Of a stretch of 64,000 nt of DNA, positions 36,458-47,005 are shown one piece after another. This stretch comes from Brassica napus (lineage: Eukaryota > Streptophyta > Magnoliopsida > Brassicales > Brassicaceae), in assembly GCF_020379485.1 (NCBI RefSeq), contig NC_063442.1:15126009-15190008 (forward strand), read 5' to 3'. The first letter of the stretch is position 1. Each line of letters opens with the position of its first letter. The notes below the pieces were generated by a model. It did no database searches and was not told the origin of the DNA. It was given only the letters and a program-made list of their open reading frames with translations. A program made the translations under genes and the position numbers.

Positions 36458-37777
36458 CTAGACCCTGATCCGCGCAACCGCGCGGGTATTTATTTTCAAT
36501 TTAAAAATTTAGTTATACTAAATGTTATACTTGTGTTACATAGTTATTGTAATATGTTTTGAAATCCGACCCGGATTCAAGGCCGAACCGGTAAATCCGG
36601 TTTAGATTTTAAAAAAATTATTACAATTACATAAAAACCCGATAAAACATTACGATATTCTGGTTCATCGATCCCTACAGCTAGCAGCAGTTTCTTGAGT
36701 AATTTCTTCTAATCTCTGTTTTCTCCCCCTGTAACCTCTTTGTTGATTCTTCAAATAAGTTGCTTGTGCAACAATTCTGTAAAAAACTTGAAAAGCTTTG
36801 GTATGAATCTTAACATTTACACCACAAAAAAAAACCCGATAAAACTTGTAAAAATTGTTAAAACCTGGAATCTGACTACCTGATCAACCATGCTTGACCC
36901 AGTAGATAACTCCTAGTTATTTTTTTCTTTAGATTTTTTTAGCTATATTATTAAAATTTGTTTTATATTCTAAGTAAGAAGTTAGGTTTTTAGATTTTTA
37001 CCATCATCTAAACTTTGATTTCCGCACCCGCACGGATATTTTTTTTTTGTTTATACTAAATGATGCATTTGTAAAATTTAATCTTAATATATTTTTCAAT
37101 TTATTTTTCAATAAAAATATGAAGGAAATAGAGAACTTGCATGGATTAACAATTTTTTTGAGTAAAATTTAATCGTAATATATTATCGATTTTTACAAGT
37201 TTTATCGGGTTTTTATATAATGGATTAAGATTTCTAAAAAATGAATGTATCAATTAATTTTCAATAATTGTAAATTAATTATGGGCTTAAGTTTGTATAA
37301 ACATACATAATAATTTGGGTCATCTTAAATTAGTTGAAGTCCAAAATTTTAGCTAATTATTTAATTATTCTATGAAAAGGTTAACAGTAGGAAAAGTAAT
37401 TTGAAATGAAAAATCTCTGCAAACATATATTTACGCACGCTAATTATTTAATTAATTGTTTTGAATTGATTGTTATTAGATATGGAAACCGATTGCGTTG
37501 TTACCAAAGCTGGTTGAAAGAATAATTTAAAATAGAAAACCCCTATAAATAAGCATTTATACTTGCATTTACATAATTCAAAATAGAAATTCCTATGAAT
37601 ATGTATTTATATTCGTTTTAAAAATTAAAATTAGATTTAGGATATGCATTAATTAAACTATAAAAGACAAAAATCTTAAAAAGTAAGTAAATTTATTATT
37701 TCAGTGGCATATGATTGTAAATAAATTGAAAAATTGAAAGTTAATTTATTTGGGTACTTCTCTTTTAATAATATAGA
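36458..37777 (-). mobile_element. Complete nonautonomous Helitron
   Basis: Read on the minus strand it begins A^TCTATATTATTAAAAGAG (37777) and ends in a hairpin CCGCGCGGTTGCGCGG (36470-36485, 6-bp perfect stem), eight bases, then CTAG^T (36458-36461). Length is 1,320 bp. It is inserted between A and T inside the right arm of the MITE. It contains no Rep/helicase. A segment around 36670-36770 has a less AT-rich composition and could be captured host sequence, but I cannot identify it. Confidence 0.87.
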
Positions 37778-37804
37778 TATAAAAATGGACTAAAAATGCT
37801 CTTA

Positions 37805-38067
37805 AAAAGTTTAAGTTCTCAGGAACGTTATGAATCCACTATGAGAAACTGGCAACGTATTTCGTATACTTTCTTTGACTAAATATGTGCTCTCTCTGTT
37901 TTACATATTTTTGTAAAATTTTGTTTAGTATGACTGTCACGTAAAGTTTTATGTTCAAAATATACTTTTGATTTGTGAAAACGATTTTTTCTTTTTTTGA
38001 AAACTATAATTCTGAACTGACCTTTTGGAAATTAGTCCAAGTGTACTTGTAAAGTGAAGGTCATGTT
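37805..38067. other. Short intergenic stretch
   Basis: AT-rich, no gene or repeat recognised. Confidence 0.4.
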
Positions 38068-39330
38068 TCCTCACAATCTCATTTTAGGACATTGTCTTAG
38101 TTGTGTGATTATGGCCTTCACACCACAAATCATCCAAAGTCCAGCCATCCTTAACGCTACTACTAACTATTATTTACGGATCTCTTTCTTTTCTTTATAA
38201 ATGTCAAATTTATTGTTCCACAGAAAATTTTTGTTTGTACAAAGTACAATGAAATATATAAAAATGACAAATCATAAGAAAACCATATTAATTTCACCTC
38301 AAACTAACGGCGGATGAGCCAAGTTTGTAGTCAAGAAAGCTTATCATGATGTCTTTTCTAGTGTTATATATCATGTTGTGTCTCTCTTCTTTAATCACAA
38401 TACATATTTATTTTTCTTGTAAAGGCTTTGTGGAGAATAAAAAAATGTGAAACATAATGCCAATCTTAATCAGGGCAGGAACTTAGATTTTGCATATAAT
38501 AAAGACAAATTAGTTAACTAAAAACATGCTTAAAGTTCCTTTATCTGCTTTCAGTGACCTCATTACCCATTTAGTCATTCATAAATCATGATTGCCTCAA
38601 TTCTTCTAGAGTCTTCTTCTACACTAACAATGTTTTGTTGTTGGAGATCTTTGATTATTTACACTTTGGTATCCTAACTAAGAATTATAAACGATAAACC
38701 CCAAACGAGTGTTGCAAAAAAAAAACCCCAAACGAGTCTTGATACCCTTACATCTTCGCATGCACAATCTCATTTTAGGTCGTTGTCTTTGTTGTGTGAT
38801 TTATCGCTTTTACACCATGCAACGTTCAAACTCCAGCCATCCTTAACATACAACTATCGTGTTTACAGCTCTCTCTTTTTCTTTTTTTTTTTCTTTTTTT
38901 TCTTTTTTCTGAAATTTCAAATTTATTGTTCAATAGAAAATTTGTTTGTACAAAGAAAATGTAGTTATTTTCTTGCAAAAGGATTTGTGGAGAACAAAAA
39001 TGTGAAACGCATTAGCCAATCTTAATCAAGGTATGAACTTAGATTTTTCATACAATAAAGACAAATTTGAAATTAGTTAATTAAGAACTTGCGTAAAGTT
39101 CCTTTCTATGCTTTCTATCGAATGCCTGACCTCATTACCCATTTAGTCATTCGTAATTGCCTGAATTCTTCTAGAGTCTTCTGATACACTGGCCCATAAG
39201 TCTTAGAATAAATAAAATGCGTTTGTTGTCGGGGATCTTTTGATTAATAATACTTCGGTATTAGCTAAGAGTTTTAAACCCCCAAAACGCGTCTTGACAT
39301 ACTTCTCATGCACATGTCACCCCGAAGAAT
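38068..39330. repeat. Tandem segmental duplication of about 0.6 kb
   Basis: Copy 1 (about 38068-38750) and copy 2 (about 38762-39330) share ordered blocks: CAATCTCATTTTAGG, CCAGCCATCCTTAAC, TCAAATTTATTGTTC, TTTGTACAAAG, GACCTCATTACCCATTTAGTCATTC and TTCTTCTAGAGTCTTCT. Copy 2 has a long T-rich expansion at about 38875-38910. A smaller CCCCAAACGAGT duplication marks the join. I recognise no gene inside. Confidence 0.85.
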
Positions 39331-39429
39331 TGACTCTCAGATCTCTCTAGGTGTTTGTGTTCACACTTCGCCACGCTCCATTTTAAACGATTTATTTTTC
39401 TTCTTTTTCTTTTTTTTTTTCCATCAATA

Positions 39430-40170
39430 TTATTAAAAGGCAAAAGCCCAAACAAACTATACAACATGGCCCAAACCAAAAGTCAAACGGGCCAAACAAA
39501 ACAAAACCCTATACCAACATGGCCTCCGGCCCAAACTACCAGTCGGATAGAACACGCCATAAGACGCGTATAATTAACCGAAAATAGGAGACACGTGTCA
39601 TCATCGCCTCAACCAGGACATACACGCGTCGCCGGAACATCCACCCGTCACCGATCTTGACCCAAACAGCGAGGTTACCGCCGGCAAAGACGGAAAGAAC
39701 CGCGGAATTCGCCGGACCACGCCGGAATCATCACCCCAACACCAGAATTAACCGAGACCTATAACAGAACCACCGAAGCCACCTCCAACAACTGTATTGG
39801 AAGTTACATGGATTCAGTTCCTTCAATCGCAGACGATGGAGAGAATCAATCGAAAAAATCGAGATCTCATCCAAGCTTAGGCTCCCATCACCATAACAAA
39901 CTCTTAACAGACCTCGGCCACTCCCGAGGAAACCAAACGAACCACCCCATCTCAGATTTCTCGGCGATCTCCGTTGAAGACGATCGCAACACCATCAAAG
40001 TCTCTTCACAAGATCCAGACGCCGGATAGTTCCGCTGAAGGAGACGCGAACCACCAGAAGCAAGGCCGGCTACACACCGTCGAGAAGACCGTCTTGTACC
40101 GGAAGCGATAATCAAACACGGTGAGGGAACCACCACAACTTTCATCTCTCAAAAATCTCAGAGAGAGAGA
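39430..40170. other. GC-richer block of unknown origin
   Basis: Sharply less AT-rich than its surroundings, with many CGCCGGA and CCACC motifs. A + frame at 39808-40029 (73 aa, starting MDSVPSIADDGENQSKK) and a minus frame at 39888-40145 overlap, and neither shows a known domain. It ends in an AG run near 40150-40180. The opening contains repeated GCCCAAAC. The composition fits a retroelement leader or a captured gene 5' region; I cannot decide. Confidence 0.4.
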
Positions 40171-40633
40171 AGAGAGAGAAAGTTTACCATTCCCTAGTCT
40201 ATACTCGACACACGTCCTACGTTCTATTTTTCTTCTTTTTCTAATTTTGTTGGTGTTTTCCCACTTCAGGAAAAAATAAAATATTTTTTTAGTGTAACGA
40301 AACGTCGAATCCAATTGCATAGGACCACGTTGATGCTTGCTTGGCAATCTTATACAGACCTTGCTCTTCCTTCATCTTCTCTTCGTTTGTCTTTTTCGTT
40401 GTTTGCTTAAACTTGCTAGTTGATACGTTGATGTTAGTTATTTGACTAGACAAGAACGTGGACCAATTGGTTGGTCATATAATTAAATCACTGATCATCG
40501 ACTACCAATAATGGAGCTTGGTTTTGGTTTCTAGACTTGCGTGGAAAGTCTTCCATAAATCTTTTTAACATCTTGGCGTCCAAATCCTGGTTTTATTTTT
40601 TCCAAGGTGTTACGGATAATCCCATTATTCTAA

Positions 40634-40852
40634 GCATCATCTCCAACTCCACTCTATGCTTCAACCATATTCTATTTATCACTCTATAATAGAATAAAAA
40701 ATAAGTTTACACCAAATATAGAGTAACTTATTATTTTATTCATCACTTTTTTTTTTACTTTAAAATAGAGTACCATTATAGCAAATTCAAACTCTATTAT
40801 AAAGTTACTATATTTTAGAATAAAAAATAGAGTGAACTATTGGAGATAGTTT
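40634..40852. mobile_element. MITE, same fold-back family as at 30.8 kb
   Basis: The left end GCATCATCTCCAACTCCACT and right end AGTGAACTATTGGAGATAGT are inverted relatives of the GAGCATCTCCAAC ends. TAA precedes the left end and TTAG follows the right, so a TNA-type duplication is plausible but not exact. The interior has repeated CTCTATAATAGA palindromes. Confidence 0.55.
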
Positions 40853-41023
40853 TAGCCCATGTTCGGAAACTTGTTAGGCACTGCGCGTGCGGTGCGGTGG
40901 CACCTAGCGCCGAATGTATTAATCAGAAATTATACGGGGATTAATCAGGGTGTAACTTTTAGGGTTTTAATATTGTTTTAGGGGTTATAAACTAAATATG
41001 TGTAATAATATCATGATTATGTG

Positions 41024-41076
41024 TGGTCTAGCGGTTAGTGCTTTTATGATAAGCGAGCCCAACCTCAGTTCGAAGG
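41024..41076 (+). repeat. tRNA-like remnant, possible SINE head
   Basis: TGGTCTAGCGG (41024-41034) fits pol III box A and GTTCGAAGG (41068-41076) is close to box B at the usual spacing. No tRNA fold closes around them and no tail or target duplication is visible. Confidence 0.4.
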
Positions 41077-41838
41077 TTCTAGTGTCCATTTTCGATTGTT
41101 TCTTCTTTTTTAGGTTTAATAAAGTTTAAAAGACATAAATGTCTTCGTCTTCAACATTCAACAAGTAAACTTCAGACCTGTCTTCTCTTATTTTTTACGA
41201 TTTTTTTCTTTTTTCTTCTTATTCTTATGATTTTTAATCAACATATGTCAGATTTACAATAGAATACGTGATTTTTGGAACTTCAAATATAAGAAAGGAT
41301 AAACTTTTTATTTTTCACAGATTAAGTGACCGAACAACGTCAAATCGCTGCACTTTGTGGTCGAACAACGTGTTTGCGGCGAATTTACGGCCCTAGTCGG
41401 CGAGTTTTCGAATAGAGGTTTTAGCATGCGTGTTCAGCACAAATTTTCTGCAAATCCACTTTAGTATATTATATTCGAGTTATGTCCTAAAATTCAAAAC
41501 ACACTTTGCAAAATTATTCATATTAGAATTTATGCTATGAGATTCACAATCAGCCTGACGTTACCTGCGAGTAGGCAAATCAAATCCTAGCTTTTGATCC
41601 CATATAATGTTTGAATCGAATTGTTTATTTCATTTTTAAAATGTTTTAGATTTAGCAAAATCTCATGAGGGAGAAAACTGAGACTCAAGAAAAAACTTCC
41701 GTTCACTATGGTGGATTGTCAAATTCACCTTATCTCGTATCACTTATCAAAATGTCATGTAAGATTAATAAAAATAATATTAAAATTTAAAAAAAAAAAC
41801 AAAATGGCTGAAAAAAAAGAAAGACGTTAACGCTGACA

Positions 41839-41947
41839 TTAGGGTTTAAGGTTTATAGGGCTTACGATATAAGGTTAGGTTTAGGGTTTTAAAGTTTTGA
41901 GTTTAGGGTTTTAGATTTAGATTTTTAGGTTTAGGGTTTAATGTTTA
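41839..41947 (+). repeat. Degenerate telomere-like repeat tract
   Basis: About 110 bp of TTTAGGG-like units, including several exact GTTTAGGG(T) heptamer cores (about 41878-41886, 41901-41908, 41930-41937) separated by decayed units such as GTTTTAAAG and TTAGATTTAG. This resembles an eroded interstitial telomeric sequence. Confidence 0.6.
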
Positions 41948-41999
41948 GCTTTTAAAATTTAGGATTTTGCTTAATTACTACGTCAATTGTTTACATTGG

Positions 42000-43715
42000 C
42001 ATCCTTCTTTTTTTCTAGCTATTTTGCTTTTTTCATAAAAAAATATTATTTATTAATTTTATATGTCATTTTGATCGGTGATAAAAGATGATGTGAATTA
42101 AACAGTTCACCAGAGAGAATGAACACAAGTTTTGGTAGAGACTAAAGTATTTGAAACCTAGGAATAAAAAATACTGATACCACAATTTCATAGAACTAAG
42201 TGAGTTTTTTCTCCTTTTGATAATCCAAGGCATCCGTAGACCAAACCCCAACCGACTAGTTCTATGGAAACATATCAATTAGGCGCCAGACAAATCCAGT
42301 TACTCGCAATATCAATTAAAAATTCATATTTTTTTATTACACAAGCGGATAAATATGAATTTAGTAGGTTTCAAACCCATGATAGGCTTATCATATTTCG
42401 AAATATGTCGTACTACTCGACCATGCTTGTGTGGTTAGAACTGAATGAGTTACATACTAAAATTTTAATCATTTAGAAAACAAAATGGTTTCGTTTCCGG
42501 TCGACATATCTATACCTTTTATTTTGTCACCAGTCGACAGATCTAGCTATTATGGTTTATGCGTATAAACAGTGAGTATGGATTAGACACGCACACGCTA
42601 TTAACACAAGAGTCCATTACAACCATGGAATGAAGATGACGAGATGTGGAGTAGTGTAATTAGGCTTTACTTACTAATTATGATGTTAAATCGAGAGATG
42701 GTCCAATAATGGGGTATAATTAGGTCAAAAGAGAGTCGATGTGGTTGTCAATGGTTGGCTAATGCGATGACTTATAGTTTGGATATAATCTTAATCCCAA
42801 CTTGTGTCTATTTTAAGAGCCCCTCGATCTCCATATCTTTTCGGACGGCGGGACACCTAAAACCTCTCCCTTTTCTATTCTATTGTAATTATGTTTTATT
42901 ATTATAGTAATGATCATTACTATAATTTAATTAGTTTCTTAAAAACAAAGTTATGATCATTCATAGGTAGCACGAAGTGTATACTTGGAATGAAGGAGCA
43001 TTACAAAGCATATTTGCATCACGAGGGAGACAATAAGCGAGGCGCGGATCGTGCTAATAAATCTTAGTCGAGTCCATAAACGAATAGCTCTGAACTCTTA
43101 TATAATTAAAAGAATAACCATAAGGGATAATTAATTAGTTGGTTCCGTGTTAGTTTTCTTTTTTTTGAAAAAGGGCATCACTGTCAGTTGTTAATTAAAG
43201 AATAATTTCAAACCGCCCACTTCCTTTTTATATTCTGTAAAACGATTCTCCAATGTTCTATACTTGAGTAAATCAATAGTATATAACCCTAGATGGTGAG
43301 TTATTTAATGAAGCCGTTTGTAAACAATAATTAAAACACTACTTAAGCTATCTCGGATTAATAATGTGTAAAATCCAACGAATGTCGACGCTATTACAAC
43401 TTTTTCATGTTGAGGATGGGAGTACTCTTAAAAAGTTGATCGATATTCAAGACTAGGGTGACTCAATAACTCTGTTGATTGGACGTTGTATTTAATCACA
43501 ACTTAATAAATACTTGTACCAAACAAAAATCTTACTCCATATGTTTCATATTATATTATACGAAGTTTAAAAAATTTCACAAAATATTACATATTTTATT
43601 TTATTTTTATTTAATAACCTTGTTCGTTTTATCAATCCTGAGATAAGCGGCATCGATTCAAAATTATCTCTACGGTTAGGCAAACACAACATAGTCATCA
43701 TAGTCAAGACAAAAC
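42000..43715. other. Intergenic, no gene seen
   Basis: AT-rich DNA without recognisable coding capacity. Short open frames at 42066-42278 and 42264-42476 are on opposite strands and lack domains. Confidence 0.5.
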
Positions 43716-43731
43716 AAATTTACTTATTCAG

Positions 43732-43901
43732 AACCAAACGCTCGTAGCTTTGTGGTAAAGGAGGTACAGCTGTACTGTCCGTCACCCGGGTTCGAGTATT
43801 GGCCACAACGGATTTAACATCTCTTCCGTTGGAGCGCTAGACCCCTTTCAAGGGATAGTTGGGAATGTGACTGCCCAGATACCAGAGTTATCCAAAAAAA
43901 A
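43732..43901 (+). mobile_element. SINE with perfect 16-bp target duplication
   Basis: A 170-bp element with a tRNA-related head (TAGCTTTGTGGTAAAGGA, then CGGGTTCGAGT), a body, and an A-tail at about 43894-43904. AAATTTACTTATTCAG is identical at 43716-43731 and 43902-43917. The intact duplication marks a relatively young insertion. Confidence 0.88.
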
Positions 43902-44109
43902 AAATTTACTTATTCAGTCGCTAGCAAATAAAAACCAGTAAATACGACGCTGAAAATATAAGCGACAACGACAATTTTGATTTTCTGCCTCTGATTATCA
44001 GTTTACGATTGTTTTAGTTTTAACATAAATGATTTTTTCCCCTATCATAGTGTAATTTCTGGCCGATGCCGCTAGTCAAAACGTCTTTAAAACGAACAGG
44101 ACCAACATA

Positions 44110-44181
44110 TTAATTTGTTTGTATTTGATAATTAACGAGTTACAATAAAAAGCATTAATTTGTTTGTATTTGATAATTAAC
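44110..44181. repeat. 27-bp direct repeat, 45-bp period
   Basis: A 27-bp sequence beginning TTAATTTGTTTGTATTTGAT is identical at 44110-44136 and 44155-44181. Confidence 0.85.
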
Positions 44182-44798
44182 TAGTAAAAATATTGATAAA
44201 AATAAAAAATTAATAAAAATACATTAAAAGTGTAAAATGACTCCAAAAATAAAATAAATTTTAAAGTTCAGAACAATAACTATTACAAAAACAGAGGAAA
44301 TAATAAACACCTAGGACCAATAGTAATAATATAATTTGATATCAGGAGATTGAGAAAGTAGTGATGTTATGTTTTCATATGATGGAAATTTTGGAGTTAA
44401 TGTGTAATCATGAAATTCTACATATCACAAGAAGCGTGATGCATTATATGCTTCTTTTAGACACTCAGATCCCGATCGGCCAAATTTATTTTTCATGGAT
44501 CAATCATACTATGGTTAGTGGACTCGTATGGATCTAAAAGGAATAAATGAGAAAACATTTTGGACTTCAAAGATGTTAACAAAAATATTTCAGCTCTCTT
44601 TGCGAAAATAGAAGAATTTCTTTGGGCAATGTCTTATTTGTGTGTTACTACTAGTGATCACAATACAGGTAGAGACAGACTGCTCTGATTTGATTGACAT
44701 GATTGATATCCAGTCAACTGACCATATTTGCTTCCCGGCTAGTCTCTTTCCGTTTTTTACCAGATCAATTTTCCGATTTTAGCATTCCTATATCTCTA

Positions 44799-45015
44799 GA
44801 GCGAGGAATATGCTGAGGAAACTTTCTTACGAAAGAGGTGAGAAGTATTAGTGTTTTTCTTTTCTATGTAGATTGGTTTGGACTGAACATCTCTTAAGAA
44901 CGATCCCTAGAGCCAGGAAGATGCGAGCAAACTTTCTTACGAATGATGCGAGAAGTAGTAGTGTTTTTCTTTTCTATGTAGATTGGTTTGGACTGAACAT
45001 CTATTTAGAACGATT
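44799..45015. repeat. 110-bp tandem duplication upstream of RHA2B
   Basis: A 44-bp block starting TAGTGTTTTTCTTTTCTATG is identical at 44849-44892 and 44959-45002. Flanks such as AACTTTCTTACGAA and AGAACGAT also repeat with the 110-bp period. It lies about 400-600 bp upstream of the RHA2B start, within possible promoter range. Confidence 0.88.
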
Positions 45016-45260
45016 TAAATTGTGGCTTTTTCTACGTAAATCCTCTTCTGTGTGAATTCAAGCATGAAATGCTTTTGACTTGATTTCTTTCCTTCTTTCT
45101 TTTTCCTACGAATTTCATAAATTTGGGGGATAAAAATGAAAAAAATGAAATATTTGGGCATATATATTTTTATAAAAATGAAAGTAATTAATTGGATGAA
45201 TAGTGTGAAAAGGAGTGATGGTGATAGGGTTAAGAAAGAGCAAAGAGAAGGGTCCCGCAA

Positions 45261-45310
45261 CACGTGGCCTGTGTAATTTCATCTCTCTCCTCTCCTATTC
45301 TCCATATAAG
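45261..45310 (+). promoter_or_regulatory. RHA2B proximal promoter: ABRE core and TATA
   Basis: CACGTGGC at 45261-45268 is an ABRE/G-box core, and CATATAAGG at about 45302-45310 is a TATA-like box 88-96 bp before the ATG. ABA responsiveness is inferred; it would fit the known role of RHA2B in ABA signalling. Confidence 0.5.
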
Positions 45311-45397
45311 GAAGAGAGAGCCGGTGGAAAAATAAAATAGCAAATCCCTAAAAATTCAAGCAGAAGCAACACACAGTCACAAATCTTGTAGAAGAAG

Positions 45398-45844
45398 ATG
45401 GGACTACAAGGTCAACTCTCGGACGTTTCCTCCGATTCAATCCCTCTGATGCTCGTCGCTCTCATCGCTACTTTCTTCAAACACCTCCGCTCTTTCTTCC
45501 TCCGCTTCTCCTCCTCCTCCGTTGTCGTCGTCGAAGAAGACGCTTCAGCCTCCTCCGTTTACTCCGGACTCGCGAACCTCGCCGACCAGCTCAAACTCAA
45601 TCGGCTCTTGTCATACCTCTACGCTGATAACGCCGCCGCCGCAGCATCGGATTGCATCGTGTGTTTGTCTACACTCAAGACCGGAGAAGAAGTGAGGAAG
45701 CTGGATTGCAGACACGTGTTCCACAAACAGTGCTTGGAAGGTTGGATCCAGCATCTGAATTTCAACTGCCCCTTGTGTAGATCTCCGTTGATTCCCCACG
45801 GAGGATGTGATTCGATCCCTCTTGTCACTACTGCATCTCGTTAA
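45398..45844 (+). CDS. RHA2B: RING-H2 E3 ubiquitin ligase, RHA2B type
   Basis: An intronless gene of 148 aa matching Arabidopsis At2g01150. The N-terminus MGLQGQLSDVSSDSIPLM precedes a hydrophobic segment (about 17-37) that may anchor the protein. The RING-H2 finger is complete: Cys86, Cys89, Cys104, His106, His109, Cys112, Cys124, Cys127 (C-x2-C-x14-C-x-H-x2-H-x2-C-x11-C-x2-C). RHA2A/B are positive regulators of ABA signalling and promote ubiquitination of MYB-type targets in Arabidopsis. A stretch of five Ala at 79-83 is longer than in Arabidopsis. The upstream region has an ABRE core, TATA and a tandem duplication. Neighbours At2g01120-01140 are absent between TatC and this gene. Confidence 0.94.
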   Translation: MGLQGQLSDVSSDSIPLMLVALIATFFKHLRSFFLRFSSSSVVVVEEDASASSVYSGLANLADQLKLNRLLSYLYADNAAAAASDCIVCLSTLKTGEEVRKLDCRHVFHKQCLEGWIQHLNFNCPLCRSPLIPHGGCDSIPLVTTASR

Positions 45845-46613
45845 ATTTTTCCATTCACTATGAACAAAGGAAAAGAGAGATGAAGAGTTTGGGGGGTGTT
45901 TTTGATCTCGTTGCTTTCTCCTCTTTTCTTTTTTTTAGGGCTATTTGTGTGATTATTATTTATATATTTTCTTTCTTTTTTTTTTGTTTTCCGAGGAATT
46001 TCTCAGATCGGAGAGGTTCTTCTGGTTTTCAAATTTTCGCAGTGGTTTTGTTGTAAATTTTTAGTATGAAATGTTCTGTTGTTCAAAAATTAGAAGATCC
46101 GAAAGCTTGCAATACTCCCTGGAATTGTAATATTTTCCAGCATAGAGACAGAAACTAGTGGTACTATTTTTTATCAACTTGTTGCATTTCACTCCATTGG
46201 TTTAAATTTGGATATGACATGAATGAATCAACATTTGCCATGTGACCATGTCTATACTTAAATTTTCTCCTCATGAAAGTAATGTTGTGTCAAATGTGGC
46301 GGCAATAATTGATCTGTTTTAAACCCCACTAAACAACCTCTGATGGCTTTTTAGGTTATTTAGAACAAATGCCTCTGGGGCATCTGGGTGGGTCTTTATT
46401 TAGTCGGAACTCCGAAGATTGAACTAGTGTCTAAGAAGAAAAACAACCCAACTAGAAACTCTTATTTCATCTTGTATTACGATCAGTCCAATATTACAAG
46501 GGGATCTGAAACATAAGAAACCCAAATATATACAGGGTAACAAATTAAGAGATCACAAGGCTGTATATTTTATTTTATTTTAAACCTACTTTACCGTTCT
46601 CCATTGTCAAAAA
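45845..46613. other. 3' flank of RHA2B, no gene
   Basis: T-rich 3' UTR-like start, then AT-rich sequence without a supported gene up to the tRNA. Confidence 0.5.
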
Positions 46614-46630
46614 GCTGGAATAGCTCAGTT

Positions 46631-46663
<33 letters not shown>

Positions 46664-46686
46664 GAGGTTCGACCCCTCCTTTAGCG
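46614..46686 (+). tRNA. tRNA-Asn (GTT), probably defective acceptor stem
   Basis: A cloverleaf is readable: acceptor 5' strand GCTGGAA, D arm GCTC...GAGC, anticodon arm TGTGG-CTGTTAA-CCACA with anticodon GTT, T arm GGAGG-TTCGACC-CCTCC. The 3' acceptor strand reads TTTAGCG where plant tRNA-Asn has TTCTAGCG, a one-base deletion. This leaves at most six pairs, two of them G-T. Length is 73 instead of 74. No intron. A clear T-run terminator is not seen right after it. It may be a pseudogene. Confidence 0.85.
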
Positions 46687-47005
46687 CTATCTTGTTTGTG
46701 CCTCTCCTTCATTATAATAAGAATGTCTTTTTTCTTTTCTTACTTCGTACTCTACTTCCAATTTTATCGTTTTGTTGTGAGTTAGGGAGAGATGTATAAT
46801 CGGAATATAGATATATGGTGCCATCTTCCTGACTCTGATTATAAAAAAAATGCCAAAAACCAAGATATGAAGAATAGATTTACATACAAATGTAAGAGTA
46901 CTAGTTAAAGGTTAAAAAATACACATGCAACTACCTCATCCACACTCTCACGACGACCAAAATGAAAAATACCAAATAATCAAATGAAGAAAGAAGAGGA
47001 ACTAA

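Larger units (their letters stand above)
34874..37801. mobile_element. MITE split by a LINE and a Helitron
   Basis: The outer element's pieces are 34874-34920, about 36293-36457 and 37778-37801. Joined, they total about 240 bp and follow the MITE at 30802-31062 closely (GACTATCACCGATGTATTTT at the left end, TATAATAGAGAT in the centre, TGG...ATGCTC at the right end). The target duplication is TTA at 34871-34873 and 37802-37804. Both inserts have their own target duplications, so the order MITE first, LINE and Helitron later, is directly supported. Confidence 0.8.
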
